A stretch of 64,000 nucleotides of DNA from Orthonyx spaldingii. Taxonomy: Eukaryota; Chordata; Aves; Passeriformes; Orthonychidae. Positions 13,301 through 25,200 of this stretch are shown here, piece by piece. Both the position numbers and the translations under genes were made by a program. Below the pieces are notes generated by a model. The model was not told the DNA's origin and ran no database searches. It saw nothing but the letters and a program-made list of their open reading frames with translations. The DNA lies in assembly GCA_013397795.1 (NCBI GenBank), contig VZTJ01002642.1, forward strand, positions 186,001-250,000, read 5' to 3'. Within the stretch, counting starts at the first letter, position 1; every line of letters begins with the position of its first letter.

Positions 13301-15685
13301 AATAAAAAGATATTTTTAGCATAGACTTAAAGATTATGTTCAGGCTTATTTATTTCTTAACCTGGATACCTCTCTGTCCACATACATGTCACCTAAATCC
13401 TGAAGACTTTCTGAATAACAGCTAAAGGATACAGCCTTTCATCTTTCTGTGCATAGATGCAAGTTTTGTCCAAGATCTTGTCACCCATTTTCAGTTATTC
13501 CATTCCTTTCAGTAGCTTTGGCATCAGAACCCAGATGGTCGATGCTAAACCTGACATCCTAATCTCCTCTGGCTGCATGACTTAATGTTTTTGCATCCTT
13601 TCCTTTCCAAGGACGGAAGGTAAATCATCTTTCTTGCTTCCAAGATCTTTCAGCAATGTTTCTCAGTTCTGTTGAGGGTTCAGAATGCAAACAACAAATA
13701 TTTTAAAATACCTTCTTTGCATACAAGAGGAGGTAGGTAAGAGGAATTATAAGATCCATTAATGTATTATCAATTGTTGATAAAATTCATTTCCTTTCAA
13801 ATTTTATTACTTTTATCCCTAGATCTATTGACTTTAGTGACAGAAAAGTAGAAATAGATTTTAAATGGTTTTTTTTCTGCTTCTAAGTTCTTTAAAATAA
13901 TTTTCTTCAGTTTAATAAAGTTGTTTAAAATATCTGCAACATTATTAGGCCCAGCATTTAAAGAATTCAAATGAATCTTCAAAGTGCTCAGCTTATGAGA
14001 TTTGCAAAATTAACTTTGCAATTACAGTATGCAACAAAATATAGAGCTGATAGGTATTTTCCAAACGAATGGAGTTCATTTCTAGCATTAAACACTATGT
14101 ATCCTGTCTCAGACAATTTTGGTTTTCCTGAAGATGATTCCTGTAACAGAGACAGATTTCCCAGCCATTTCCTCTACAGAAAAATTTCAGAAACTACTCA
14201 ATAGACTGCACATTGTCAGCCTGCTCATTTCAATATCTATCCAGTTTTGAGAAGTGAATTTTGAAGGACAGATACTATTTACACAAATGCAAGTCTTGTT
14301 TTACCTAGTTTTACCTTCCCTGCTTGAAGGCTGCCAGGGTTATCTTCTCATCCCTTCAGTTTTGACTGAAAGAAGAAAAAAAGAAAGAATCTTTGAAAAC
14401 ATAACTTTCTGCTTTATAATTAGGGATTTTGTTTTGTGATTTTGTAACACATCAGGGACAATGTGCAATGGCTTTTTGATGTAGAAACCCTCTCTTCTTT
14501 TATCTCAACACATATTAATTTTATGTAGAGATTGAGGGCTTGGGGTGTTTGGCTTTTTCTTTACACATATGACATTATGACTGTTTGTAAATCAAGAAAG
14601 TAAAATTTAATTCCTTATTAGCTGCTGGTGAGAGCAAGGATATTTTTTTTTTATTCACATTGATTTCTACTTTTGAGTTGTTTTTTTTTTCTTCTTATTT
14701 CTCCTCTCTCCTTCAGGCAGCCTTTAAAACACAGTGCTGTCATATTTCACAATCAAAACATGAAACCATCCTACACGTCTAAGAGTTTGGTTCTTTCACT
14801 GAGTAGTAAATTTCTGCATCTAAATAATACAAGTAATCAAGTCAATAGTAACACAGAAGTAAATTTTATAGAGCACCACACTTTCTGATAACATTTATGG
14901 GGTAGATATCCTTTTTATTCATCATTCACACCTGCCAAATACAGGACGCTGTATTGCCCTGCATCTACAAGCACACTTACAAAATCCTGACATCTCCTAT
15001 TTAAACTTTCATTTTTACTCATAAAATTGTGCTGGAGGCAGACAGATTTGCATGAGTGGTTAAATGCATAAATTTAAGGAAGAGTTTTTAAAAAACACAC
15101 ACATCATTTATTATCCAGACCCTTTATAGTTAATGTTGAAGATGGTGACATGAGAAATCAGACTCAGACTGCATTTTGGGGCACATGTTGGAGAGGCCAA
15201 CATCTGGTTTTCCACCTGAAGTGAATTATATCAAGGAATTAAGGTGACACGGTGGTAACTCAAACCACACAAAGCTGTACAAATCATAGTCAATATATAC
15301 ACCTTCATCCTCAGTTAAGTAATTTACTGGAATAAAAGCAGGAGAAATCAATACAATTAGGAGTCTTATTTTTCATGTTTCATTCTAACTCTTTTGCAAG
15401 ATGAAAGGGGAAAGGAGAAGAATTTAATACAGACCATAAGATCCTGGCAACCCTTTGATTACAATTATCCAGTTTGCTCTGTTCACAGCCATTGTATGGT
15501 TCAACATGCACCTTTAGCAGCTCACCATGTAAGTGTATCTGCTTAGTAAGCTTCAGACAGAAAGGACAGAAAGGACCTCGAGATCTAAATGTTCACAGCA
15601 GCATATTTTAACTTTGACACTCCAGCCAGGCTTTAGCTAGCGGGCACAAAAACTGAGATTCTCATGACTAATTTGCCAGTATCTT
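10340..15685. other. Unique AT-rich non-coding DNA
   Basis: No gene or repeat family is recognised. A purine-rich tract near 10600-10760 gives a lysine/arginine-rich open frame that is compositional only. Short A or T runs occur near 11590, 12310 and 14690. Nothing else stands out. Confidence 0.55.
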
Positions 15686-16544
15686 CATAGAATCACAGAA
15701 TGGTGTGAGTTGGAAGGGACTTTAAAGACCACGTTGTTCCAACCCCATGCCATACAGAGGGATACATTCCGTTAGACCAGGCTGCTCAAAGCTCCATCCA
15801 ACCTGTCCTTGAACATTTCCAGGGATGGAACATCCACAACTTCTCTGGGCAAACCTGTTCCAGTGCCTCATCATCCTCACAGGAAATGAGCTTTTCCTGA
15901 TATTTAATCTAATGCTAGTCTCTTCCAGTTTGAAGCCATTCCCTCTTGCCCTGTCACTACATGCTCCTGAAAATAGTTCCTCTCCATCTTTCTTACAGGT
16001 TCCTTCAGGGTTCTGGAAGGCCACAAATAGGTGGCCATAAAAGACCACAAAAACCTTCTCTTTTCCAGGCTGAACAATTCTCTCAACCTTTCCTCACAGG
16101 AGAGGTACTCCATCCCTCTAATTAACTTGGTGGCCTCCTCTGGAGTCACTCCAAGAGGTTCATGTCCTTCCTATGCTGGAATGCACCCAGAGCTGGGTGC
16201 AGCACTGCAGGTGGGATCTCACCAGAGCGGGGCAGAGGGGCAGAATCCCCTCCCTCCCCTGCTGCCCACGGTGCTCTGGATGAGCCCAGGACATGTTTGG
16301 CTCCCTGGGTTGAGTGCACATGGCTGGGTAATGTCCAGCCTCTCCACCAGCATCCCCAAGTCCCTGTGGGCAGGGCTGCTCTCCATCTGCTCATCCCCAG
16401 CCTGGATTGATACCAGGGGTTGTCCTGACCCAGGTGCAGCACCAGCACCTGATCTTGTTAAACCTCATGAGAGCCCCATGGGCCACCTCCTTGAGCTTTT
16501 TTAGGTCCCTTTGGATGACATTCCATCCCTCACGAATGTCAAGA
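15686..16544 (-). mobile_element. CR1 LINE, 5'-truncated 3' end
   Basis: Read on the minus strand this is the 3' part of a chicken-repeat-1 non-LTR retrotransposon. The plus strand starts with the octamer tail (CATAGAAT then CACAGAAT, 15686-15701). The diagnostic 'gagttggaagggactttaaaga' block, 'ccaggctgctcaaagc', 'gggcaa(a)cctgttccagtgcctca' and 'cttgaagccattccct'-type blocks follow. The far end, 'ttgataccaggggttgt...gacccaggtgcag', ends near 'ttggatgacattccatccct'. About 860 bp remain of an element usually several kb long, truncated at its 5' end as is normal for CR1. Element boundaries are accurate to about 10 bp. It lies 1.4 kb from a second CR1 with its own tail, so the two are separate insertions. 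Confidence 0.93.
15722..16149 (-). pseudogene. Broken C-terminus of CR1 ORF2 (reverse transcriptase protein)
   Basis: The minus strand of this CR1 still encodes recognisable pieces of the conserved ORF2 tail, but in different frames. One frame (15904-16149) gives 'ELFSLEKRRF'. A second (15722-16048) gives 'SDRARGNGFKLEE' and 'IRLNIRKS...VRMMRHWNRF'. After 'HWNR' the expected tail again continues in another frame. At least two frameshifts therefore separate the blocks. The intact family protein is an endonuclease plus reverse transcriptase acting in target-primed reverse transcription. Only the extreme C-terminal region is present, so this copy is dead. The peptide matches rest on remembered CR1 proteins. 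Confidence 0.75.
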
Positions 16545-17930
16545 AACCTTTCAACTTTCATACTGTGCAATGAAAATACATACTATATTCTGATTCCACT
16601 AAAAGTCTTTCTTGAAACATGCGTCTCCTCGATTCTAAGATATGTTCCTGAATCCACATGAAATAATTAACTGAATATATTTGCAGAAAGCTTATTATAA
16701 CTGTTGTCATTTTTATTATACTGTCTAACTTCACTATTGGGGCAAGAAATAAACAAAAAAAACCCCACAAAAAAAACCAAAAAGTGCACTGCAATTGACT
16801 TGTTTAATTAAAGATTTGTTTAGTTTTATTTCATAGCAGTGGTGTCTTGAGAAGGGTTGGAAAGGGAAAAATTCAGTAATCAACTACACCATACCTAGTA
16901 GGTATAATCTCTACTGCAACTTGTTTTTCTTTTCTGCTTGCAACTTAGCCCCCTCCCAGAAGGGAAATTAATTCTAATTTAACAGCACTAAAAGCCTCTT
17001 GATGTTCCTATCTGGACACCCTCCAGTCTTTGAGGGAATTATGTCATGTGTATGGCTGTTTTCCAGCTTCTTCCTGCTTTCTAAAACTGTGATGTCCTAA
17101 AGAGAAAATCTATTTCTTGCTAGCTGTTGGAAACAGGGCAGATAATTAACTATCACTTTCCTTTCATGCTAATTTTGGAATCTTGCTACTCTGTATTTGA
17201 GTCCACATTTGAATTTGAGACATTTAAACAAAGGGAAATACAAACAACCTTGTAAAAATATGATTAATTTTTGTGTGACATATAGGAAAATGAAGAAACA
17301 ATGCTCTCAGTGCATTATCCACTTAGAAAATAAAATATAATTTGGGCATTGCCTCAGTTATTCTCATGTTATTTTAAATTCTTGCATTATGGAAAATGGA
17401 AAAACAGGATCTGTAAATAGCTCAATGTTTTTTTTCCAGTAGATTGAATCAGATTTCTAAAAAAAGAAAATCAATAAAAATTTTTGCTCAGATTTCAACA
17501 GAAGCCTTTCATGGTCTGTTTAAGGTCATAAAGCCTTTCCCATTTTCAACTTACAAGTCAAAATAAGCACCCTTTATTCAGTCAAGTACCTGTAAACTTG
17601 AGAGCACATAAATCTGCACCTGAATTTTAACCTTGGGAATACGTCTCCTGGTTTGATGGGTTTTAATCAACAAACAATTGATGTGCTCTCCATTTTATTT
17701 TCTTTGGCCTGGAACTGCAAATATTAATATTAATGTATGAAGTATTATATTTTCTCCATGAACTATAACACTTTTTTTACTTCATTTTTTTCTCAAAGAA
17801 TTATCATACATATGTTCATACAGAGAATACCACTGTAGAAAGGTTTGGGGTCTTGCTTTCTTTTCTTAGTGTTGTTTTTTAGAAGGGGTTTCTTAAGGAT
17901 GTACAACGGAATTTCCAGCCCTAAAAAATA
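16545..17930. other. Unique spacer between two CR1 copies
   Basis: AT-rich sequence with no recognisable gene. An A/C-rich low-complexity tract lies at about 16751-16795. An ordinary avian intergenic stretch. Confidence 0.55.
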
Positions 17931-18372
17931 TCACAGAATAAAGAATAGTTTGGGTCAAAAGGGGTCTTAAAGTTCATCTAGATCAAAACCCTCTGCCATG
18001 GGGAGGGGCGCCATCTACTAGACCAAGTTGCTCAAAGCCCCATCTAACCCAGCCTTGAACACTTTCAGGGATGGAGCATCCACAGATGCTCTGGGCAACC
18101 TGTTCCAGTACCTCACTACCCTCAACATAAAGAATTTCTTCTTAGTATCTTATCTAAACCTGCCCTCTTTCAGTTTGAAGCCATTTCCTCTTGTCCTCTC
18201 TCTACATGCCCTTGGGAAAATTCCCTCTCCATCTTCCTTGTAGGTTTCTTCAGGTACTGAAAGGCAACAATTAGGACACCCCAAAGCCTTCTCTTTTCCA
18301 GGCTGAACACACGCACTTCTCTCAGCCTTTCCTCATATAAGAAGTGCTCCATCTCTCTGACCATCTTGGGAA
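17931..18372 (-). mobile_element. CR1 LINE, 5'-truncated 3' end
   Basis: A second minus-strand CR1. The tail octamer CACAGAAT is at 17932-17939, followed on the plus strand by the usual block order: 'ctgccatggg', 'ccaagttgctcaaagccccat', 'ccttgaacactttcagggatgg', 'ctgggcaacctgttccagt' and 'ttctcttttccaggctgaaca'. It ends near 'ctctctgaccatcttgg'. It is about 440 bp long and diverged in the tail region. It shares orientation with the copy at 15686-16544, but each has its own 3' tail. Confidence 0.92.
18170..18364 (-). pseudogene. CR1 ORF2 C-terminal fragment
   Basis: An open stretch on the minus strand reads 'EERLREVRVFSLEKRRLWG' and then 'FQYLKKPTRKME', which is the characteristic CR1 ORF2 region just before the protein's C-terminus. 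The frame then leaves the expected sequence ('...RGQEEMASN' where a GNGFKL-type block should follow), so a frameshift is present. It is a dead fragment about 65 codons long with no start of its own. Confidence 0.7.
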
Positions 18373-18994
18373 TCTGCAGACAAAAATTTGTAGCCTACCA
18401 CAGAGGTCTGACAACAGAAGTCTTCATTGGAAGGAGTACTATGTTCCCTCGGAGGTGTGGGATTCAATATGATCACTGGTACGAGAAAAAACAGATAATC
18501 CTCCATTTAGTTCTGCAGTGGATTATGACATGGATGCCTGTGAATTCAGTAATCCCAGAGTCCTTTCTGATTTCTGTTTCTTTCAGGAGGAAATATGCTT
18601 CAAAGCCAACCATCCTGCCTCCTAGTGCTGCTCTTCACTAGGTTTGAACTGGAAAAAAAAAAAAAAAGAAGGTAAAAAGGAGCCTTCATTTGTTTTGCAC
18701 AGGATTTGTTGAGGTCTGAGAAGATGGCGGGGTTAAGCCACTAATGACCTCATATGTGCTATTCCAGTTTGAAAGGTAAATGGCTATTTTTGAGGCATTC
18801 AGTTTTGAGGAAAGGGCTTCTTTCTAAGGCAGTCTTTTCCAAAATCTGAATTAGAACCTCCTCTTCTGGTTTGGACACCTTTCAGCTCTAACTGTATCAC
18901 TCGTAGATATTTCACCATCTAGAGGTGTCATGGTGATATAAAATAAACCTGTGGGACTGTTTTTAAAATATTTTTCTCTGTTTTTTTTTTCCAG
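18373..18994. other. Unique sequence after CR1
   Basis: No gene recognised. An A run of about 17 sits near 18650-18666. A short open frame (18366-18641 +) begins at the CR1 edge and has no recognisable product. Confidence 0.5.
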
Positions 18995-19064
18995 TAGCAA
19001 GAATGAAGAACCAGTCTGAGCCACTGGTCACTGGGGCTGGGCAAAGCCTGTCAGAGCTTAAAAG
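18995..19064 (+). other. Exon-like 70-nt segment with splice signals
   Basis: A long T run followed by CCAG (ending at 18994) makes a strong acceptor-like sequence. The segment ends AAAAG followed by GTAATG, an acceptable donor. It is GC-richer than its flanks and open in one frame, giving MKNQSEPLVTGAGQSLSELK from an internal ATG at 19003. I do not recognise the peptide. It could be a small coding exon, an exon of a long non-coding RNA, or chance. No neighbouring exon in a matching phase was found nearby. Confidence 0.2.
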
Positions 19065-22000
19065 GTAATGCTGTGAGCTAATGAGAGGGGGAAGTATTCA
19101 TCGCTAGATGAAAGCACTCTTCAGTCTAGAGCTGGTACTTCCTAAAGTTGAAACCTACTTTAATGTCAATTCTCAGACTCTATAGTTTCCTTGAGAAAGC
19201 CAGCAGGGACATGGAACTATGGATAAGTAAATTGAATTTTTTAGTCTCTGCTACATCCGTGCTACAGCTGGGTAGAACCGTAGAGTTATTTCTTCCCACC
19301 ATCCAGGAAACGGACTCAACTGCTGCTTTTTCTAAGAGACTTTCCACACATAATCACATTGAATTCCAATTTATTTCCAAATATTTTCTCGCTTTTTACC
19401 CTTAACCCTCTCTTCTAGTTTTTTTTTTCAAGCGCTTCTTCACTGATTAACTATTAAAGTGTTCATTAACATATCTGGATAGGTAGTACCCCTTGAATTA
19501 TTTCTACACTACATTTCAATCATAACAAAGTAAGGCAAGGAGGACCTCAAAATCCAGCTAGGTTACATCTCAACAGCATAAAAAAATTAGTCTCTGATGG
19601 CTGTCAGTGACGTAAAGTACTTCTTATTGTAAACTAAAGAACTAAAATCTCCTCAAAAAAATATGAATGCATGTTAGCGAGGCAAATGGGAACTTATTAA
19701 GTACAATTTAGCTTCTTTTGACAAGTTAGAGGAGTAGAATATTTTCTTATCTTATTTATTTCCCTATTTTCATTTTGACAGAACCTTTCCACTTTCAGCA
19801 TTTGTTTTTTTATTTTTCTTTAAAATCTACTTACAAAGCCATTTATATTCTCATGCCTTTAGTAGATTCTGTCAAAATTCCTGTGCAACAAATGTAGTAC
19901 ATCTAACAGCTAAGCATTGCAGCGTTCCATTTTCAAATGTGGAAGTCATTTAGGACCTTTCTTAGATAACTGCATTTTAAGATTGATTTAATAGTTTTCT
20001 GGGCACCAGTTTGACAATATATTATTTTGAGGATTGCTTCCTTGGGGTATTTTTTGGTACATATACTACATATGTGCAACAGAGACAATGGTAATGCATG
20101 GCTGACTCTTTTCTTAATATAGTAAAAAACAATGAGAAAAAATCAAAATATTGCATTTAGTATAGTTATGTGGGATCACACAGTTGGTTTACAGTGATTA
20201 AAAATAAAAAAAGACAAAAAGCTAAAGTTTCACAACAAACACACAAACATAATACATCAAATAACCGAAGGTTCTCTTACTCCCATCCTTTGGTCTCAAA
20301 CTTCATCCTTACCCTGAGTGAGATCAGTCTCCTGTTGAGCAACTCACTCTCTTTTGTAGAAGCTCAGTTTATCCTTGATGCAGGCAATGACTTACAGCAG
20401 GATTGTGAATTGTTCCCCATGGTGATTCCTGTTCTCCCACTGCAATGACCAGATGACTTCAAATCTCTTGGAAAAATTCCTCACAACTTACAAAATGTGC
20501 CACATCTAACAAGATGTAGGGCTCTAAGAGAGCAAACACGTTTCTACAATGAGTGTGGGGAGCAAGCATTGGCCTTTGGAACCTCAAAGCAAGTTTTTCA
20601 TATTTTCCCTAAAACTTCATCCTTCTAACACACCTTATATCCCACCATTCCACAGCATGTTCCAAGTTCTTCACAGAGTTTTTGCCTCTTGTGATATAAA
20701 AGAATGGCTCATCATCTTCTCCAGGGGTAACCAATCGTGAAAGACCTTCTGGATAAAGAACAGAGTTTCTGGATGTTTTCTGTCTAAGACTGTACAAACT
20801 TCTGATGGAAGAGGTGCCAGAGATGGGGAGGCTTGGACAGCAGGAGAGCAGATGGTAACTGAGCTCACAGTCCTCCTATGCCAGAGCAGCATCTATTTGT
20901 GGGTGAGAGTTTGCTGATGGAAAATCCATAGCGGGACAAACTTATCCTGCTGTGACTCTGAAAGATACTCAAAGAAATACTGCAAAGTTCTGCAGCTGTA
21001 AGGCTTTCCTGTTCAGTAAATGGCAGTTAAGATGACTGTTCTGACTACAGACACATTCACATAGAGATTTATGAGCACAAGGATAACAAAAAAAATAAAA
21101 ATATAAATTTTAAAAGACATATAAAAATCACAGGTGCCAAAACTAAGGGAGAAACAAATCACACATGCCAAGAATACAGTTCTAGCTTGGTTTGTTGTCA
21201 TATGGTGAAAACCAGTATTACAATCTCTTAATCTTGAGTCCATGTATGTATATGCATAGGGACATATAAAATGCCAGAAAACATTTTTAAGACAAAACAC
21301 AGTTGCAAGTGATAGCAGCAGTAGCATGAGAAAGATCAGGGCATGGCAGCTTCCTCAAACATCTGAGTGTCATCCCTGTTCTGGGAAACCAGGCACAGAA
21401 ATGACACTTTTAATGGACTGTCATTAGAAAGTACTGACCTTAACAGGGCAGTAATTAAAGGGTAACTTTAATTTGCTCCAAAACCTAGACCTTCCATAGT
21501 ATTCCCAATTGTTCTCAAACACAGTGATGCTTAAACAGTAAGCACGTATGCATTCAAATGTGCCTTTCTTTCTGAAGAAATAAAGAAAGGTTTTTAGCCT
21601 TATGGTATTTTTGTATATTTCAAGTTATTCATGTTAAAAATCATCAAAAGTGAAAATATCACATTCGCTCTTGGGGAAAAAAAAACCTACAGCAGAATCA
21701 AAGAAGAATGTGAATAAAAAAAATAACAGTAAGAAATTTATTTCAGTAGTACGAAGTCCTGCTTTAAATTCCAGGAGAGAAATACAGACTTGTAATGAAG
21801 CTAATGTAATTAAAAACCTCTTAATACACAAGAGGTGACCCACAGAGATAACCTTGTATCTGCAACCTCTGTGTGTACCTGTGTGAATATGCTTCCCGCC
21901 TTTACACATGTGACTGGAGGAATTTCTCATCTTGTTTTATTAGGTATTTCAAGACTTTCATCTTATTGAAGAGCATTTAAACTGTCTTTGCTTTTGATCA

Positions 22001-22175
22001 TACAGAAAATTGAGCCTGTTGGTAGAAGCATTTTATCTTCAGCAATGCAAATCAATGTTTTCCAATCAATGTTTTCCAGATGGACAACTGAAAGGAGTCA
22101 CTCTTTAAACTCACTGTTTAAAAAATAGGGTCTGTTGTGCCATATTTGTTTTTATTGTTTATTGCTTCTCCCTCA

Positions 22176-22176
<1 letters not shown>
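19065..22176. other. Unique non-coding DNA
   Basis: AT-rich with short non-recognisable open frames. A GC-richer portion at 20540-20900 is open in two minus-strand frames without a recognisable product. A 14-bp tandem duplication (AATCAATGTTTTCC twice) lies at 22050-22077. Confidence 0.55.
22050..22077. repeat. Two-copy 14-bp tandem duplication
   Basis: AATCAATGTTTTCC occurs twice back to back without mismatch. Confidence 0.85.

Positions 22177-22208
<32 letters not shown>
22177..22208 (+). repeat. Poly(A) run of 32
   Basis: An uninterrupted run of about 32 adenines. The sequence upstream shows no processed-gene body or AATAAA at the expected distance, so a retrocopy tail is not supported and a mononucleotide microsatellite is the simpler reading. 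The exact length is prone to sequencing error. Confidence 0.85.
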
Positions 22209-22210
<2 letters not shown>

Positions 22211-25200
22211 GCTGGCATTTAAAACTTTGCATTTATTTCTAACATCAGAAACCTACAATTCTGACTGCCAAAAAATGAGCTTCAGAGTTCAGAAGCCAAC
22301 TCTAGGGCAATCTACAGGATAAGTCAGGCGTGATTCCATGTGGGGCACGTGCCAAATCACACATATTGCATGCACACTAATTGATCGTTACAGAAACCCC
22401 TAACTACCAGTGGAAAGAAGCAATGTGACAAACCCAGACACCATTGCAGCTCCAAAGAATTCTCTGGAGCAATGACAGTTTTACCAGATGACTATCTATC
22501 CTCATATTTTACAACTTGGCACAAGAAAAAATGCTTTTTCTCATCAATTTTCAGGAGAAAAAAAGCGCCCCAACCCACAAAATAAAGCCAAAGTAAAAAT
22601 TCCAATTCAATGGAAACAGTTTCAACGAAAGGTTTAGTCAACAAGCACAATTATTTCAGCAAAATCTGCACATTAATTATTTTGTCCTAGGAACTCAATT
22701 TCCACCGGTGTTAAAAGTACTTTTACTTAAATTTTCAGGCCAAACACTTCTCTCTAGGCTTATGCAAGTCCAAAGGCTCATTTACTTTAATATTCTCCTC
22801 CCCTGTCCTGTGGAATACCTGCTAAATGGTTCAGTTTACATTATATAATTGTAGTCTCGAAATGTTTCTAAAAAATTCTGGACACAAATAAAGTAGTCAG
22901 TATCTGTTAATGTCATATTAAGGGATACCAGCTGCAGCCTATCATAAAATGTGAGGACTCCACAATAGAAAAGTAGAACTTTTTACAAGATGATTTCTTG
23001 ATACTTTCATATTGCAGCACTATTTGTATAGTAGTCCAAATTTTTATCAAGATATATAGAAAAAAGGATCAGCTCTCACAAGGCATGTATTATTTGACCA
23101 CTATTACTGCTGTTTGGGACTTCAAAGACATTTAACCTTCAACCCCAGCAATGACACTTACCTTTCATGAGACATCTGTGTAACAGCTGATGTGTTAAAT
23201 CACAGCTGCATCTGGAAAGTCACAGCCATAAACCATTTGAAAAAAAGAGCTTCTCTATAAATTGCGTATTTGAAATATGACAAGGTTACTCTCCTGATGC
23301 CAACAAGGAATCTCAAAGTCTTTGTATGTGAAAATAAGTATTTAAAACTTTAGAGAGAGCTAGAAAGATGGTGCTTTTTCTTCCACTGTATAGCTTCAAA
23401 GTAAATCTTTGCAGTCTAATAGTTCAAGGGTGTTATTTAAACAATTTCTCTCATTTGAACAAAAAAGAGTGTTTTAACTCAACCCCTGTTTTTGCTACAA
23501 GAATATGATGTTTCATTTTAACTTAATAAAAGGAATGGTTCTCACGGGGTACAGAATTTATACACATGCTGCCTAAGGTACCATTTAAAGATAGAACTTA
23601 GTGCGAGTTGTTGCAGGGAGTTATTACTAAGTCTAATAACAATATAAAGTATGGTACTGTAGCTACTATAGTGATATTACCAATTTGTTAAACAGGAACA
23701 TCAACAATTTTTTTGTCTTTGTATCATTGTGTTATAGCCTACTTTCTATTATTCATTTAGCTCGTTTTCCACATAAAAAGTTGGTTTTGGTCCTCTTCCC
23801 ACTTCCAACATCCTGTCTTGATCACTGCTTGGGCCATTGACAGTAGCAATATATCATATGAAAATGAAGCATTGTTGCCTACTTGTTCCAAGGCAGTTGC
23901 TTTTCCTTCACACTGATTTCAATTAATTTGGAAGAAAACAGACTCATATGTTATGGGGAAACTCAGATTTTCCTGTTCATTTCAAGCTGACTTGTGAATT
24001 CTACCTCCTAGGGGCTTTGTTAATTCTTTAATTGTCACTGAACATCTCAATTTCTTTTTCTTAATGTCACAGAGTTAAAGGAGGGGAAGCCAGCAGCTGA
24101 GGAAACCAGAAATATAACAGGGAAAGAAAGTGACTAGAGTTGTGCCATTCTGAAAAACAGAATCCCAATTTTATTGATCTATGTGATGGCAACAGAGATG
24201 CCTTACAAAATTTTTACTATTTTTAAGGATTTTTTTGAGACAGGGAAAGAGTGAAACCCACATATTTTTAATGGCTTTCATCAAATCTTTGAAATGTGAA
24301 GAACACCTTGCACATACACTCAGATTTTCCAAACTACTGTTTTGCCAATACAACTATAGGTCAGCCTTGCCCGGATTACTTGCTTAGATAACATTTTCCC
24401 TATTAACTTTTGCAGTTTTACTGTTGTCAGCTGAGCTCTACTGCTATTAGAAAGTGGGAGAGCAAGGAATTCTGAGAGTAATAACTCAGTGAGAAAATGT
24501 CATCTGTCCCCCTTTAAGACACTCACCTCTTACTGTGCAGCAGTAATGCTGAGAAACATGTTCTCCCAGTCCTTCCAGTGTTCTGTGGCTGCAAACACTG
24601 CTGACTTCCCCCTAGATGTTCACACAGCAGCCATGGAGAACCTTCTTTCTCTTGCAAAATGTAATCTTTCAAAATCTTGCTAATTTCTTTCTTTTCATCC
24701 TCTTTAAAACTCATCTTTGCTCTGTCTCATCTCTGCTTTGCAATGAGAAATCAGAGGACAGGAGACAGTATCTTTATTCATCTTGAAGAGCACCTCTGTC
24801 ATTGTCTCAGCCCCAAAAGCAGACTTCCAAGGACATCCTACTGGAAGGCCTGTCCATGGCACTTCCCTGTGGTTTCCTTCTGTACCTTTTCTGTTTGAGA
24901 GATTCTCTATGAGAGATTCAGCAACAACCAGATAAACACATAAACAAACAAGTCAGATAAATATAGGCGAGCATACAGCTTTCCCCCAGACACGGTGCTG
25001 CTTGGAGCTACTCGCTTTCCCCACTGATCTCTGTGCTTCCAATAACTTCAAGACTTTACCAAGCCCAAAGCTTTAATGAATCCTCAGAAAAGCAAGAAAA
25101 CTCATTCTATGTTTCTTTAATTCTTACCCATTTCCTCCTGTTTCCCTTTCCACAGAACCCTGTGCAGAATGCTTGAGAAGAGAGGCTAAACCCAGCCTCT

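Noticed and set aside
16031..16504. 157-codon plus-strand open frame, the longest in the window
   Set aside because: It runs antisense across the CR1 element, whose own coding remains are on the minus strand.
20609..20892. Two overlapping minus-strand frames in a GC-richer stretch
   Set aside because: Neither has flanking splice signals that fit, and neither peptide is recognisable.
22177..22208. Poly(A) run as the tail of a processed pseudogene
   Set aside because: No retrocopy body, upstream AATAAA or flanking target duplication is visible.
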